A stretch of 22,252 nucleotides of DNA from JAUVIB01 sp964424545 (GCA_964424545.1 CAYRJN010000045.1:1-22252); one strand, 5' to 3'. Shown: positions 1 to 7,469, counted from the stretch's first letter. A program made the numbers and translations. The notes: generated by a model not told the origin, from the letters alone.

Positions 1-2
1 TT

Positions 3-53
3 TGCCCCAATATTTATAGGTTTTTATTTAACTTACACTACTGCGAAACTTGA
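3..53 (+). other. In-frame upstream segment of the EEP gene ending in TGA
   Basis: Reading in the same frame as the following gene, bases 3-50 are open to the window edge and encode a segment ending FLFNLHYCET, followed by TGA at 51-53. The N-x-H element (here NLH) preceded by a hydrophobic strand is the usual first motif of endonuclease/exonuclease/phosphatase domains and normally lies about 30-40 residues before the LLQE motif, which is where it sits here. After the TGA the frame continues open into the ATG at 75. This is what a nonsense mutation (or a base-calling error) in a once longer gene would look like. Confidence 0.6.
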
Positions 54-74
54 GTTAAATTTTCTCTAAATACG

Positions 75-722
75 ATGCAGGCAATAAAAGAGTTAACGAC
101 CAACGAAAACTTAAAAAATTCCGATATTATATTGTTGCAGGAGATGGACGAAGCTGGCGTAGAAACGATCGCTAATCAATTAAAAATGAACTATATCTAT
201 TTCCCCGCCTGTCTGCAAAGATATAACAGAGATTTCGGCAACGCCATTTTATCCAGATTACCTATGCAGATTGATTTTAAATTGATTCTGCCCTTTAGAA
301 ACCCTTTGAATCATCAGCAACGTATTGCCAGCGGAGCAGACATACTTATGAAAAATAAAATAATTCGAGTATATTCAATTCACACGGAAGTACCCGTTCT
401 AAGCGTTGAGAATCGCGTAAAGCAAGTAAACGCCATAATTAAAAGCATACCGGACAGCATCGATTATGTAATCGTAGGCGGCGATTTTAATACAATATTG
501 TCCGCAACAACCAAAAAGATTGACCGACTTTTCCGAAAAAAGAATTTATATCAGGCTACCAAAGATGTTGATTTTACGACGCAAATGGGACCAAACGGTA
601 TAATCCACATGAAAATGGATCACATTTTTGTCCGCGGAATGAAATTAATCGATACAGGCGTTTATAAAGGCTCCAAAGCAAGCGACCATCTTCCCGTTTG
701 GGCGGATTTTGTCCTACATTAA
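75..722 (+). CDS. Endonuclease/exonuclease/phosphatase family protein, probably N-terminally truncated (possible pseudogene)
   Basis: The 215-residue product carries most motifs of the EEP superfamily (Mg-dependent phosphodiesterases such as ExoIII-, DNase I- and sphingomyelinase-like enzymes): LLQEMD with the metal-ligand Glu23, GNAILSRLP, SIHTEV, GGDFNT, MDHIFVRG and a C-terminal SDHLPVWADF with the catalytic Asp-His. The first EEP motif (N-x-H) is absent from this reading frame but is visible just upstream, separated by TGA at 51-53. The ATG at 75 lacks a good Shine-Dalgarno and would be an internal restart. A product starting here should lack the N-terminal catalytic Asn and core beta strand, so I expect it to be inactive unless the stop is read through or is a sequence error. 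Substrate cannot be inferred. No hydrophobic segment is seen in the visible part. Confidence 0.75.
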   Translation: MQAIKELTTNENLKNSDIILLQEMDEAGVETIANQLKMNYIYFPACLQRYNRDFGNAILSRLPMQIDFKLILPFRNPLNHQQRIASGADILMKNKIIRVYSIHTEVPVLSVENRVKQVNAIIKSIPDSIDYVIVGGDFNTILSATTKKIDRLFRKKNLYQATKDVDFTTQMGPNGIIHMKMDHIFVRGMKLIDTGVYKGSKASDHLPVWADFVLH

Positions 723-882
723 CATAATCATCATTTTAATGGCAATATAATGATTTTGGCTCTACTGGGTTTCTTGTGGGTAAAGTTCCAATTTACCAAG
801 GAAAAAAAGATAATTAAACGAATAAATTGTTTTAAAGTTTTTTAATGATAAGGAATAAAAAATACTTAATATTTGTTTCACC

Positions 883-911
883 TTGCAATTGTTACATAAA
901 CTATTTAAACT
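883..911 (+). promoter_or_regulatory. Possible sigma70-like promoter of the envelope gene pair
   Basis: TTGCAA at 883-888 and TAAACT at 906-911 are separated by 17 bases, and the start codon lies about 55 bases downstream. Each box matches the E. coli consensus at four of six positions. In such AT-rich DNA this is weak evidence. Confidence 0.25.
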
Positions 912-967
912 TGAAATCAGCTATAAAAACGGCTGTTAATATTTAACGAAAAAAGGAGTAAAGTATT

Positions 968-1621
968 ATGAAAAAAACACAATTAAAACGGCTTGCAGGA
1001 TCACTGGCAGCCCTTTTATTAATCCCTTTATTTTTGAGTTCCTGTTATCCTGATTATGGAATGTCGACAAGCGATTATGACATTGTGATAACCCGCTATG
1101 ACAGTGAAACAAATTTTCAAACTTTCAAAACATACGCCATGCCCGATTCCGTATTCCATATAATACCGGAAAATGAAGACGACGAAATCAGCAGAGCTTA
1201 TGATAAACAGATTATTGCGAGAGTTAAATCCAACATGGAAGAATTGGGCTATACCCGCGTTCCCGCCGACAGCGACAATGTAACGGACCAAACTGTCATC
1301 GTATTAATTAATGCAACCAGTTCGAGTTATTACGGATATAGTTATTATCCGGGTTGGGGTTACCCTGGATGGGGTTACTATCCGCCGTATTGGGGATATT
1401 ATCCCGGCTGGGCCGTACCTTATCAATATTCAACCGGATCGGTTATAATCGAAATGTACGACGGTTCAAAAATTGATCATGAAAACGAAACCGCTCCGCT
1501 TATCTGGATGGGGGGGATTAACGGATTGACTTCCGGATCGTCCAGCAGTTCAATCTCAACGAGAATCAATCAATCAATCGATCAGGCGTTTAAGCAGTCG
1601 CCATACCTGAAAATCAATTAG
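968..1621 (+). CDS. DUF4136-family lipoprotein
   Basis: This 217-residue protein starts with a lipoprotein signal peptide: basic MKKTQLKR, a hydrophobic stretch and the lipobox LSSC, so Cys26 would be lipidated after signal peptidase II cleavage. The body resembles DUF4136 lipoproteins: an early DSETNFQTFKTYAMPD segment and the typical tail ending QAFKQSPYLKIN. Function of the family is unknown; location is probably the outer membrane or its periplasmic face. Residues about 121-149 form an unusual Tyr/Gly/Pro/Trp-rich insert (repeating YYPGWGYPGW-like units), probably disordered or surface-exposed. AGGAG at 954-958, nine bases before ATG, supports the start. A beta-barrel gene follows 28 bases after the stop, so the two are probably co-transcribed and end at the hairpin at 2270. 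Confidence 0.85.
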   Translation: MKKTQLKRLAGSLAALLLIPLFLSSCYPDYGMSTSDYDIVITRYDSETNFQTFKTYAMPDSVFHIIPENEDDEISRAYDKQIIARVKSNMEELGYTRVPADSDNVTDQTVIVLINATSSSYYGYSYYPGWGYPGWGYYPPYWGYYPGWAVPYQYSTGSVIIEMYDGSKIDHENETAPLIWMGGINGLTSGSSSSSISTRINQSIDQAFKQSPYLKIN

Positions 1622-1649
1622 AAATGAAAAATGAATGGGAGTATTAAAA

Positions 1650-2252
1650 ATGAAAATAAAATCTTTGATAATCGCTTTTGTCCTGTTGCTTGGTTTTCAG
1701 GCGCATGCACAAAATTCCGGTATGTTCCAAATTACTTACAATATGGCCTCGCCGCTCGGCGACACAAAAGACTTTATCAGCGATTACAGTTGGCGCGGAT
1801 TTAATTTCGGCGGTCGTTGGTTTGTCAACAAGAACTTATCATGGGGTTTAAATCTCGGCTGGAATATTTTTGACCAAAAAGTTACGGGCACACAAGAAAT
1901 AAAAGACGGAGCGGCTACCGGAACGCAAATCCGTTATTTGAATTCCTGGCCGATTATGATTAATTCACACTATTATTTTGGCAGTAAATATGCTTTTCGT
2001 CCTTATGTGGGCTTAAATGTCGGCACGTACTATATCTACGAACGACTGGATTTTGGTGTTTATACTATTGATAGAGACAACTGGCATTTTGGAGTGGCGC
2101 CTGAACTCGGTTTTACTTATCCTGTTTCCGAATCGTTATTACTGGTTAATTTGCAATACAACTATGCATTTGCCTCCGGAACCAGTATCGGAGGAAAAGC
2201 CAAGACTTTTTCATACATCGGTATTAATGTCGGATTGGCCTTTCAATATTAA
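1650..2252 (+). CDS. Small outer-membrane beta-barrel protein
   Basis: I choose ATG 1650 over an in-frame ATG at 1635 because GGGAG (1637-1641) sits eight bases before it and because translation then begins directly with a signal peptide (MKIKSLIIAFVLLLGFQAHA, cleavage after the AHA). The mature part of about 180 residues alternates polar and hydrophobic residues with many aromatics and glycines, and ends in a strand with terminal Phe-Gln-Tyr (VGLAFQY). That is typical of outer-membrane beta-barrels of the OmpW/OmpA-barrel type (about eight strands). Function is not recognisable; it may be a porin-like or structural protein. It lies just downstream of the DUF4136 lipoprotein and just before a strong terminator, so the two form a two-gene envelope operon. 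Confidence 0.8.
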   Translation: MKIKSLIIAFVLLLGFQAHAQNSGMFQITYNMASPLGDTKDFISDYSWRGFNFGGRWFVNKNLSWGLNLGWNIFDQKVTGTQEIKDGAATGTQIRYLNSWPIMINSHYYFGSKYAFRPYVGLNVGTYYIYERLDFGVYTIDRDNWHFGVAPELGFTYPVSESLLLVNLQYNYAFASGTSIGGKAKTFSYIGINVGLAFQY

Positions 2253-2269
2253 AAAAAATGAGCATTAAT

Positions 2270-2304
2270 AAGGAGCCTGTCTAATCAGGCTCCTTGTTTA
2301 TTTA
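2270..2304 (+). terminator. Rho-independent terminator of the envelope operon
   Basis: AAGGAGCCTG (2270-2279) and CAGGCTCCTT (2286-2295) form a perfect 10-bp stem with a six-base loop, followed by T-rich GTTTATTTA. It lies 18 bases after the beta-barrel stop. From here to the next gene at 2559 I see only AT-rich DNA with no convincing ORF or element. Confidence 0.85.
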
Positions 2305-2558
2305 TACAGCTTATCTGCACTGTTTGACACGTCTTAAAAATCAATTCTAACAACAAAATAAAAGTGTCATATTTCTTATATACAACTCTTTTTAACGAAG
2401 TCAAATTGCAGGCGAACTCAAAAATCCTGCGCTTCTATATTGACAAAGATAAAGCAGGCATACTTTGTAAAAATAAAAAAAATCTTTTCCCGTTGCCTTA
2501 AATTACCTACATTATAAAAGAAGCAAAAATAATAAAACCTAACAAATAAAAAAATCGT

Positions 2559-3011
2559 ATGAAAAAAGTTCAAATTTTTACGGACGGCGCTTGTTCCGGC
2601 AATCCCGGACCCGGCGGTTACGGCGCTATTATTAAGTACAAAGGACACGAAAAAGAGCTATCGGCCGGTTATATAAATACGACCAACAATCGCATGGAAC
2701 TACTGGCGGTTATCCACGGTTTGGAAGCTTTGAAAGAACCGTGTATTGTTGATATCTATTCCGATTCCAAGTATGTAGTGGATGCCATAAAACAGGGCTG
2801 GGCAAAGCGCTGGCAAAAGAATAATTGGATGCGTAATAAAAAAGATGACGCTTTAAACCCCGACCTTTGGCAAAAATTGCTTGATCTGCTTGACAAACAT
2901 AAGGTTACAATGCATTGGGTTAAAGGACACGCCGGACACGAAGAGAACGAACGATGCGATAAATTGGCCGTCGAAGCCTCAAAAAGCGCCAATTTATTAA
3001 TGGATAAATAA
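2559..3011 (+). CDS. rnhA: Ribonuclease HI
   Basis: The 150-residue protein is a full-length bacterial RNase HI, which cuts the RNA strand of RNA-DNA hybrids (R-loops, Okazaki primers) in the cytoplasm. All catalytic positions are visible: Asp9 in IFTDGACSGNPGPGG, Glu47 in NNRMEL, Asp69 in YSDSKYV, His124 in WVKGHAGHEENERCD and Asp134. The basic-protrusion region (residues 79-97, QGWAKRWQKNNWMRNKKDD) that grips the hybrid in E. coli RNase HI is present. No Shine-Dalgarno is evident before ATG; the leader is AT-rich. The AlkD-like gene follows 117 bases later on the same strand and may or may not share a transcript. Confidence 0.96.
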   Translation: MKKVQIFTDGACSGNPGPGGYGAIIKYKGHEKELSAGYINTTNNRMELLAVIHGLEALKEPCIVDIYSDSKYVVDAIKQGWAKRWQKNNWMRNKKDDALNPDLWQKLLDLLDKHKVTMHWVKGHAGHEENERCDKLAVEASKSANLLMDK

Positions 3012-3128
3012 GCAAAAAGAGAACAGCTAAATGAACAGGGAGAGTTGATCGGAACAATGGGTATTAAGGAGGAAAACATATTAACATCTTTTTCTTTAAT
3101 TTAGAGAATATTTTTATCAAAATCTAAA

Positions 3129-3833
3129 ATGAATGCCGACGAGATAACAGAATATCTTAAAAGTCTTTCCAATAAGGAAATTGCCGCCCATTCCCAGCGC
3201 TTTTTTAAGACGGCAAAAGGAGAATACGGAAGCGGCGATAAATTCCTTGGCATTCGCGTCCCCCTAATCCGTAAAGCGGTCAAAAAATATAAGGACGGCC
3301 CTGTAAGCATTGCCAAAGAGCTTTTGCGCTCGCCTTATCATGAGATCCGTCTCTTTGCTCTTTTGTCGCTCGTTTCAAAATTTGAAAAAGGCGGAGAAAT
3401 AGAACGGAACGAAATATTTCGTTTTTATTTAAAAAATACATCTTACATCAACAATTGGGATCTTGTCGACAGCTCCGCTCACCATATCGTAGGCGCTTAT
3501 TTAAAAAATAAAAATCGCCGCGTTTTATACGCCTTGGCAAAATCACGCTCTTTATGGAAAAAACGTATTGCCCTTATGGCCACGTTCTATTTTATCAAGA
3601 ACAATGAGTTTGAAGATACATTAAAAATAGCGGAAATATTGCTTAGTGATCCCGAAGATTTAATCCATAAAGCCGCGGGCTGGATGTTAAGGGAGGTCGG
3701 CAATAGAGATAAAAAGACTGAAATTGAATTTCTAAATCGCCATTATCACAATATGCCGCGAACCATGCTGCGCTACGCCATAGAAAAGTTCGAAAAAAAT
3801 GAAAGGAAAAAGTATTTGGATGGAAAAGTATAA
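3129..3833 (+). CDS. DNA alkylation repair protein, AlkD-like glycosylase
   Basis: The 234-residue, helix-rich protein matches the HEAT-like-repeat DNA glycosylase family (AlkC/AlkD), which excises cationic N3- and N7-alkylpurines. Visible family signatures are FLGIRVP near the N-terminus (residues 39-45), NNWDLVDSSA (108-117, with the tryptophan and aspartates that correspond to the catalytic region of Bacillus AlkD), KRIALMATFYFI (145-156) and AAGWMLREVGNRD (182-194). Length agrees with the family. ATG 3129 is the first usable start: the same frame has a TAG at 3102-3104. There is no Shine-Dalgarno at the usual distance; the strong AAGGAGG at 3066-3072 is about 57 bases upstream. The gene converges on sodN across a shared terminator. 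Confidence 0.9.
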   Translation: MNADEITEYLKSLSNKEIAAHSQRFFKTAKGEYGSGDKFLGIRVPLIRKAVKKYKDGPVSIAKELLRSPYHEIRLFALLSLVSKFEKGGEIERNEIFRFYLKNTSYINNWDLVDSSAHHIVGAYLKNKNRRVLYALAKSRSLWKKRIALMATFYFIKNNEFEDTLKIAEILLSDPEDLIHKAAGWMLREVGNRDKKTEIEFLNRHYHNMPRTMLRYAIEKFEKNERKKYLDGKV

Positions 3834-3837
3834 AAGG

Positions 3838-3875
3838 AAAAGACCGGAGCATTAATATATCCGGCCTTTTCTTTT
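3838..3875 (+). terminator. Terminator between the convergent AlkD-like and sodN genes
   Basis: AAAAGACCGGA (3838-3848) pairs with TCCGGCCTTTT (3860-3870) with one A-C mismatch, around an AT-rich 11-base loop, and is followed by CTTTT on the plus strand. The A-rich bases before the first arm give a T-rich tail on the minus strand, so it could also serve sodN, whose stop is at 3895. Confidence 0.75.
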
Positions 3876-3894
3876 CGACACAAAATAAAAAACT

Positions 3895-4377
3895 TTAATG
3901 ATGTTCATGCTTCTTATAATCCGGGCCAAAATAAGCTTTTTCAAAAGATTCCAGGGTTGCTTTTAATTTTGTTACATTTTCCAAATCGGTAGTCTGTTTG
4001 GCTTTCATGGAATAGACAAGCAATTCATGCAATAACGTTAATTTTTCCAAATAGGCCGCTTTTTTTGCAGGATCAACGCCCGGTATTTTAATTTTTTGAG
4101 TCATAAAATATTCGGTTACAATATTCTGAATTTTATTGGCGTGTTCTTCTTTGGTATTTATCCAGCGTACAAGCTGATTATAATTAATCGTTTCGGCTTT
4201 GGATAATTCCGTTATCTTCTTCATGGCTTTTTCAATGGTGGCAATATCTTCGTCAATCATATCGATACGCATTTGGTCGTTGTAAATTCCGCAAGGAACC
4301 TGACAGTGCGCAAAAGATTGGGACGACATGGAAAGCAGCCATAAAAATAGTGTAAAAATAAAGATTGATTTCTTCAT
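3895..4377 (-). CDS. sodN: Nickel superoxide dismutase with Sec signal peptide
   Basis: Nickel superoxide dismutase converts superoxide to oxygen and peroxide using a Ni ion held by the N-terminal hook H-C-x-x-P-C-G-x-Y. The hook is intact at residues 24-32 (HCQVPCGIY): His24, Cys25 and Cys29 correspond to His1, Cys2 and Cys6 of the mature enzyme. Further family blocks are NQLVRWINTKEEHA, IQNIVTEYFMTQKIKIP and MKAKQTTDLENV. Residues 1-23 are a typical Sec signal peptide ending SQSFA, so signal peptidase I cleavage after Ala23 would leave His24 as the N-terminal ligand, in the periplasm or outside. Actinobacterial SodN instead has a short propeptide removed by SodX; no sodX-like gene is adjacent. 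A GGGAGG Shine-Dalgarno lies just before ATG. The His-rich C-terminus (HEHH) might help bind metal. Confidence 0.95.
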   Translation of the reverse strand: MKKSIFIFTLFLWLLSMSSQSFAHCQVPCGIYNDQMRIDMIDEDIATIEKAMKKITELSKAETINYNQLVRWINTKEEHANKIQNIVTEYFMTQKIKIPGVDPAKKAAYLEKLTLLHELLVYSMKAKQTTDLENVTKLKATLESFEKAYFGPDYKKHEHH

Positions 4378-4401
4378 TTTCTTCCTCCCTGATTATTCTT
4401 G

Positions 4402-4430
4402 TTGTGTTTGACTTATGTTAGATAACACAA
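4402..4430. repeat. Inverted repeat upstream of sodN
   Basis: TTGTGTT (4402-4408) and AACACAA (4424-4430) form a 7-bp inverted repeat enclosing a smaller one (TTAT/ATAA). It lies 25-53 bases upstream of the sodN start, so it is in the leader or promoter region. It may be an operator or an mRNA stem-loop; with short arms it could also be chance. Confidence 0.3.
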
Positions 4431-4439
4431 AACAACTGA

Positions 4440-4468
4440 CAAATTATTCCCGACGACCAAATTATTCC
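4440..4468 (-). promoter_or_regulatory. 11-bp direct repeat in the sodN upstream region
   Basis: CAAATTATTCC occurs at 4440-4450 and again at 4458-4468, an 18-bp period, 63-91 bases upstream of the sodN start codon (GGAATAATTTG twice when read with the gene). A direct repeat of near two helical turns in front of a metal-dependent gene suggests a binding site for a regulator such as a Fur-family (Nur-like) protein. The regulator identity is speculation. Confidence 0.35.
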
Positions 4469-5075
4469 AAAATATCGTATATTTAGATTGTTGTATCCTT
4501 AAATTAGTTAGAAGCTGTTGAAAGAAATAACAATTTTTAAGACGGTTATTTTTCCCTCTGCCCGTTGTAACCGGAAAGGAAATATCTCCGTCGATTATTT
4601 CTGTATTGATTTTTCATTTTGCATAAATTGAATAGAAAATTACCGACTTATCATTGTCCCGACTTTCTCTCCATGTTCCACAAGCGACACAGGAGCGCGA
4701 TAATCCCGAATCGACGAAGCAGGACAATGACGTCCATTTTGGAACTTAACCCGATGAAGAATAAAGTAAAAATCGGTTGAATTACAGATGAACGGCGATC
4801 TATAAAATGCCATGGCCCCAATCGGCATTCCTGCGAGCTTCAGTTCGGAGACAGGATGAATACGTTTAACGTAGGGATTTATCACGATTTGTGCGATTGA
4901 TTGAGCTAAAGTCCCTTTATAGGAAAAAATTTGTTATATTCACGTGGTAAACCTCGCGGTAAAGCAAAAATCTTTAATAACGAAGTATCGGTATATTCTT
5001 TATTCAGGCGCTCAAAGTACGAAAGAACCGAAATCGCCAGTCACTCTTAAAAAAGGCATAAGCGCAGGCAAAAAT
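4469..5075. other. Intergenic region between ctpA and sodN
   Basis: About 600 bases separate the sodN upstream repeats from the ctpA stop. I see no credible gene on either strand: the short open frames have no ribosome-binding site or recognisable motif. Bases 4655-4750 are less AT-rich than their surroundings and look like decayed non-coding or repeat DNA; they share GC[AG]CGATAATCCCG with 15619-15632. I find no clear terminator for ctpA. Confidence 0.5.
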
Positions 5076-6731
5076 TTATTTTATTTTCAAAATCGATTTA
5101 TACAATCTGCCGTTATCCAAAATCTCCACAGCCTGCTGAGCCTGTCTGTCATCGATAAGGCTAAACTTTTTCAACCCTTGAGCCCCGTAATATTTTTCCG
5201 CAATTTCCAAGCGTAGATACTTCTTAATCGATTTATCCGTATATTCAAGCTCTTTTTCTTGTTCGCGTTGTAAGGTGGTTTTCAGCGTTTCCAATATGGG
5301 AGATAGGCTTTCTGTAAAGCCTTTTTTCTGAGCAAGTTTTTTGAGTTCGGCAATTTCACGGCTTCCTTCCGGTTCATATTTAAAATCCTTTTCCCCTAAA
5401 TATTGTTTGAAAGCCTGGTAAATGGAATCGTTTTCGATCTTAGTATCATTCCATTGCGGATGATTATTGTGATATTGCACGGCAAAGTCAAACAAATAAT
5501 TACCCCGCAATAACTGCATGATAGCATAGTTGGTACTATCCCCTCTAACATAAACATCGGGATTTATACCGCCATGATTGCCAACCGACCTACCGTTTTT
5601 AGTAAAAAATTCTTTGTTATTTTTATTAATTTCCGTATCCGTTAAAATTGCCTTATTATGTCCGGTGTAGTCCTCTTTTTGAATACAGCGCCCGCTGGGA
5701 ATATAATATTTTGCCGTTGTGATTTTCAGACGCGCTTCCGTATTTTTATCAATCGTGTAAACTTTTTGAACCAAGCCTTTACCGAAAGTCGGCTCACCGA
5801 CAATTATTGCTCTATCCAAATCCTGTAAAGAACCGGCTACAATCTCGGAAGCGCTGGCGCTGCCGCCGTTTACCAAAACCGCAAGTTTAACATCCGGCAA
5901 AATAGGTAAATGTTTGGTTTTGAAAGTTACGTCGCCTTCGCGGAAACCGCGCGTAGAAACAATCTGCACATCCTTATCCACAAAAATATTAACAATATCA
6001 ACGGCGCTTTCCAATAGCCCGCCGGGATTCCCTCTCAGATCAATAATTAAGGAATTAATTTCCCCTTTGGTTTTCAACTCCCTTATGGCCTTTTTCATTT
6101 CGGACGGCGCTTTATCGCTGAATCCGGACAAACTGATATAGGCCATTTCCGGGGCGATAAAAGCATAATAATCGACATCTTTTATAACAATCTCCGCTCG
6201 TTTCAGTGTGATGGTAAACGGCTCGCTGATTCCCGGACGTTTAATTTCCAAGCTAACATCGGTTCCGATTTTCCCTTTTAAACGTTTGGATACCTCTTCG
6301 ATTCTTAAGCTTTCAATACTTTCACCGTCAATTTTTTCAATAATATCTCCGGCTAGGATACCGCCTTTTTTAGCGGGTGAATTTTCAAATGGCGATATAA
6401 CCGTCACTTTGTTGTTTCGGATACCCACTTCCATACCCAATCCGCCGTATTTACCAGTTGTTATAATGCGCATGCGCCGATCGCCGTCTTCTATAAAAAC
6501 CGTATAGGGATCCAATTTGCTTAACATTCCGTCAATACCGGCCTTTATCAACGGCGCAGGATCAATTTCTTCGACATAGTGAAGATTGATTTGTTCATAA
6601 ACGCGTTGCATGTAAATCCAGTTTTTCTTCAGCCTTTTGTAATAATCTTTATCAATATCTCCCGCCGTGACGGAAGAAGAGAGCAATGCCGATAGAATAA
6701 ACGCTAATAATAACCTGCCGTATATTTTCAT
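5076..6731 (-). CDS. C-terminal processing (S41/CtpA-type) periplasmic protease
   Basis: This 551-residue serine protease belongs to MEROPS family S41, which trims or degrades periplasmic proteins from the C-terminus. In order: signal peptide (1-23), N-terminal helical segment with the LDPYTVFIE motif (about 73-81), PDZ domain (about 93-175, GKYGGLGMEVG, then SPAKKGGILAGDIIEKIDG), and the protease core with DLRGNPGG (231-238), NGGSASASEIVAGSLQD and GEPTFGKGLVQ. Ser293, Lys318 and Gln322 are the expected catalytic residues (Ser-Lys spacing 25, Lys-Gln spacing 4, as in E. coli Prc). About 200 residues follow the core as a charged helical tail. Its ATG overlaps the tmk stop by four bases (ATGA), indicating translational coupling. 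A second, Prc-type S41 protease is encoded at 17017-19020. Confidence 0.93.
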   Translation of the reverse strand: MKIYGRLLLAFILSALLSSSVTAGDIDKDYYKRLKKNWIYMQRVYEQINLHYVEEIDPAPLIKAGIDGMLSKLDPYTVFIEDGDRRMRIITTGKYGGLGMEVGIRNNKVTVISPFENSPAKKGGILAGDIIEKIDGESIESLRIEEVSKRLKGKIGTDVSLEIKRPGISEPFTITLKRAEIVIKDVDYYAFIAPEMAYISLSGFSDKAPSEMKKAIRELKTKGEINSLIIDLRGNPGGLLESAVDIVNIFVDKDVQIVSTRGFREGDVTFKTKHLPILPDVKLAVLVNGGSASASEIVAGSLQDLDRAIIVGEPTFGKGLVQKVYTIDKNTEARLKITTAKYYIPSGRCIQKEDYTGHNKAILTDTEINKNNKEFFTKNGRSVGNHGGINPDVYVRGDSTNYAIMQLLRGNYLFDFAVQYHNNHPQWNDTKIENDSIYQAFKQYLGEKDFKYEPEGSREIAELKKLAQKKGFTESLSPILETLKTTLQREQEKELEYTDKSIKKYLRLEIAEKYYGAQGLKKFSLIDDRQAQQAVEILDNGRLYKSILKIK

Positions 6732-7363
6732 AAAACACGATCCTTTACAATTTCTAATATATCTTTTTGAATACTTTCAATGGAAACGGACGCATCTATC
6801 GTAACGATACGTTCTCTATTATAATCGGCAATTTCTTCATAACCTTTATAAACGCGTAAATAAAAATCATTGCCGGATATTTCCAATCTATCTTCGGGAC
6901 CTTTGCGCTTTTCTCTTCTTTCTTTGGCAATGTGAGGTTCCAATTTTAAATATAATGTCAGTCCCGGTAAAATGCCGCGGGTCGCAATGAGATTAATCCG
7001 CCCGATAATTTGCGGATCAATTTCCCGACCGTAACCCTGATAAGCCGTCGTTGAATCGACGAAGCGATCGGCGATTACAATCGTTCCTTTTTTCAACAGC
7101 GGTATTATCTTCTCTTCAAGCAGCTGTACGCGCGCGGCGCTGTATAAAAACAGTTCCGTTCTTTCATGCATATTGGAATTTTTTTTATCCAACAAAATAT
7201 CACGGATTTTTTCCGATATCATCGTACCGCCCGGCTCGCGAATTATCGATACTTCATAACCGTTTTTCATTAAATAGGTTTTTAAAAGATTTATCTGGGT
7301 TGTTTTACCCGAAAAATCTATTCCTTCAAAGGAGATAAAATGTTTATTATCGATTTCTTCCAT
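6728..7363 (-). CDS. tmk: Thymidylate kinase
   Basis: The 211-residue enzyme phosphorylates dTMP to dTDP with ATP in the cytoplasm, an essential step toward dTTP. Visible features are the P-loop FEGIDFSGKTT (residues 12-22, Lys20), REPGGT (42-47), the DR motif ADRFVDSTTAYQGYGRE (98-114) and an arginine-rich LID segment REKRKGPEDRLE. Length is normal for bacterial Tmk. The start has no evident Shine-Dalgarno. Its last codon and stop overlap the ctpA start by four bases. The terminator at 7441-7469 separates it from the upstream inositol operon, so it should have its own promoter in the 7364-7440 gap. Confidence 0.96.
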   Translation of the reverse strand: MEEIDNKHFISFEGIDFSGKTTQINLLKTYLMKNGYEVSIIREPGGTMISEKIRDILLDKKNSNMHERTELFLYSAARVQLLEEKIIPLLKKGTIVIADRFVDSTTAYQGYGREIDPQIIGRINLIATRGILPGLTLYLKLEPHIAKERREKRKGPEDRLEISGNDFYLRVYKGYEEIADYNRERIVTIDASVSIESIQKDILEIVKDRVL

Positions 7364-7435
7364 TTCGCACGGGTCGTTAATGTATGCTGTTAAGATGAGA
7401 TGTTAACGCTGTAAACAATCTCTGTACTAATTATG

Positions 7436-7469
7436 GGAAAAAGCGGTATGCATTTTTAACATACCGCTT
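7436..7469 (-). terminator. Terminator of the nadE-rsmI-inositol lipid operon
   Basis: Read on the minus strand, AAGCGGTATG (7469-7460) and CATACCGCTT (7450-7441) form a perfect 10-bp stem with a nine-base loop, followed directly by a T run (TTTTT including the end of the arm) at 7442-7438. It lies eight bases after the inositol-phosphate synthase stop. Confidence 0.88.

Noticed and set aside
51..53. TGA as selenocysteine or reassigned codon in the EEP gene
   Set aside because: No obvious stem-loop follows, the EEP family has no selenocysteine at this point, and TGA ends other genes here normally.
750..845. 31-codon ORF beginning MILALLGFLW
   Set aside because: Could be a tiny membrane peptide, but it lacks a ribosome-binding site and such frames are frequent by chance.
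2408..2430. GCAGG...CCTGC stem upstream of rnhA
   Set aside because: Only five base pairs with an 11-base or longer loop and no T run; not supported as a terminator or riboswitch.
4741..4747. GGAACTT as an ECF sigma -35 box
   Set aside because: No matching -10 at the right distance and no gene downstream on that strand.
4640..4885. 81-codon minus-strand ORF upstream of sodN
   Set aside because: No ribosome-binding site or domain; overlaps the region that looks like decayed repeat DNA.
4944..5216. 90-codon plus-strand ORF running into the ctpA 3' end
   Set aside because: Half of it is antisense to ctpA; no start context and no protein-like pattern.
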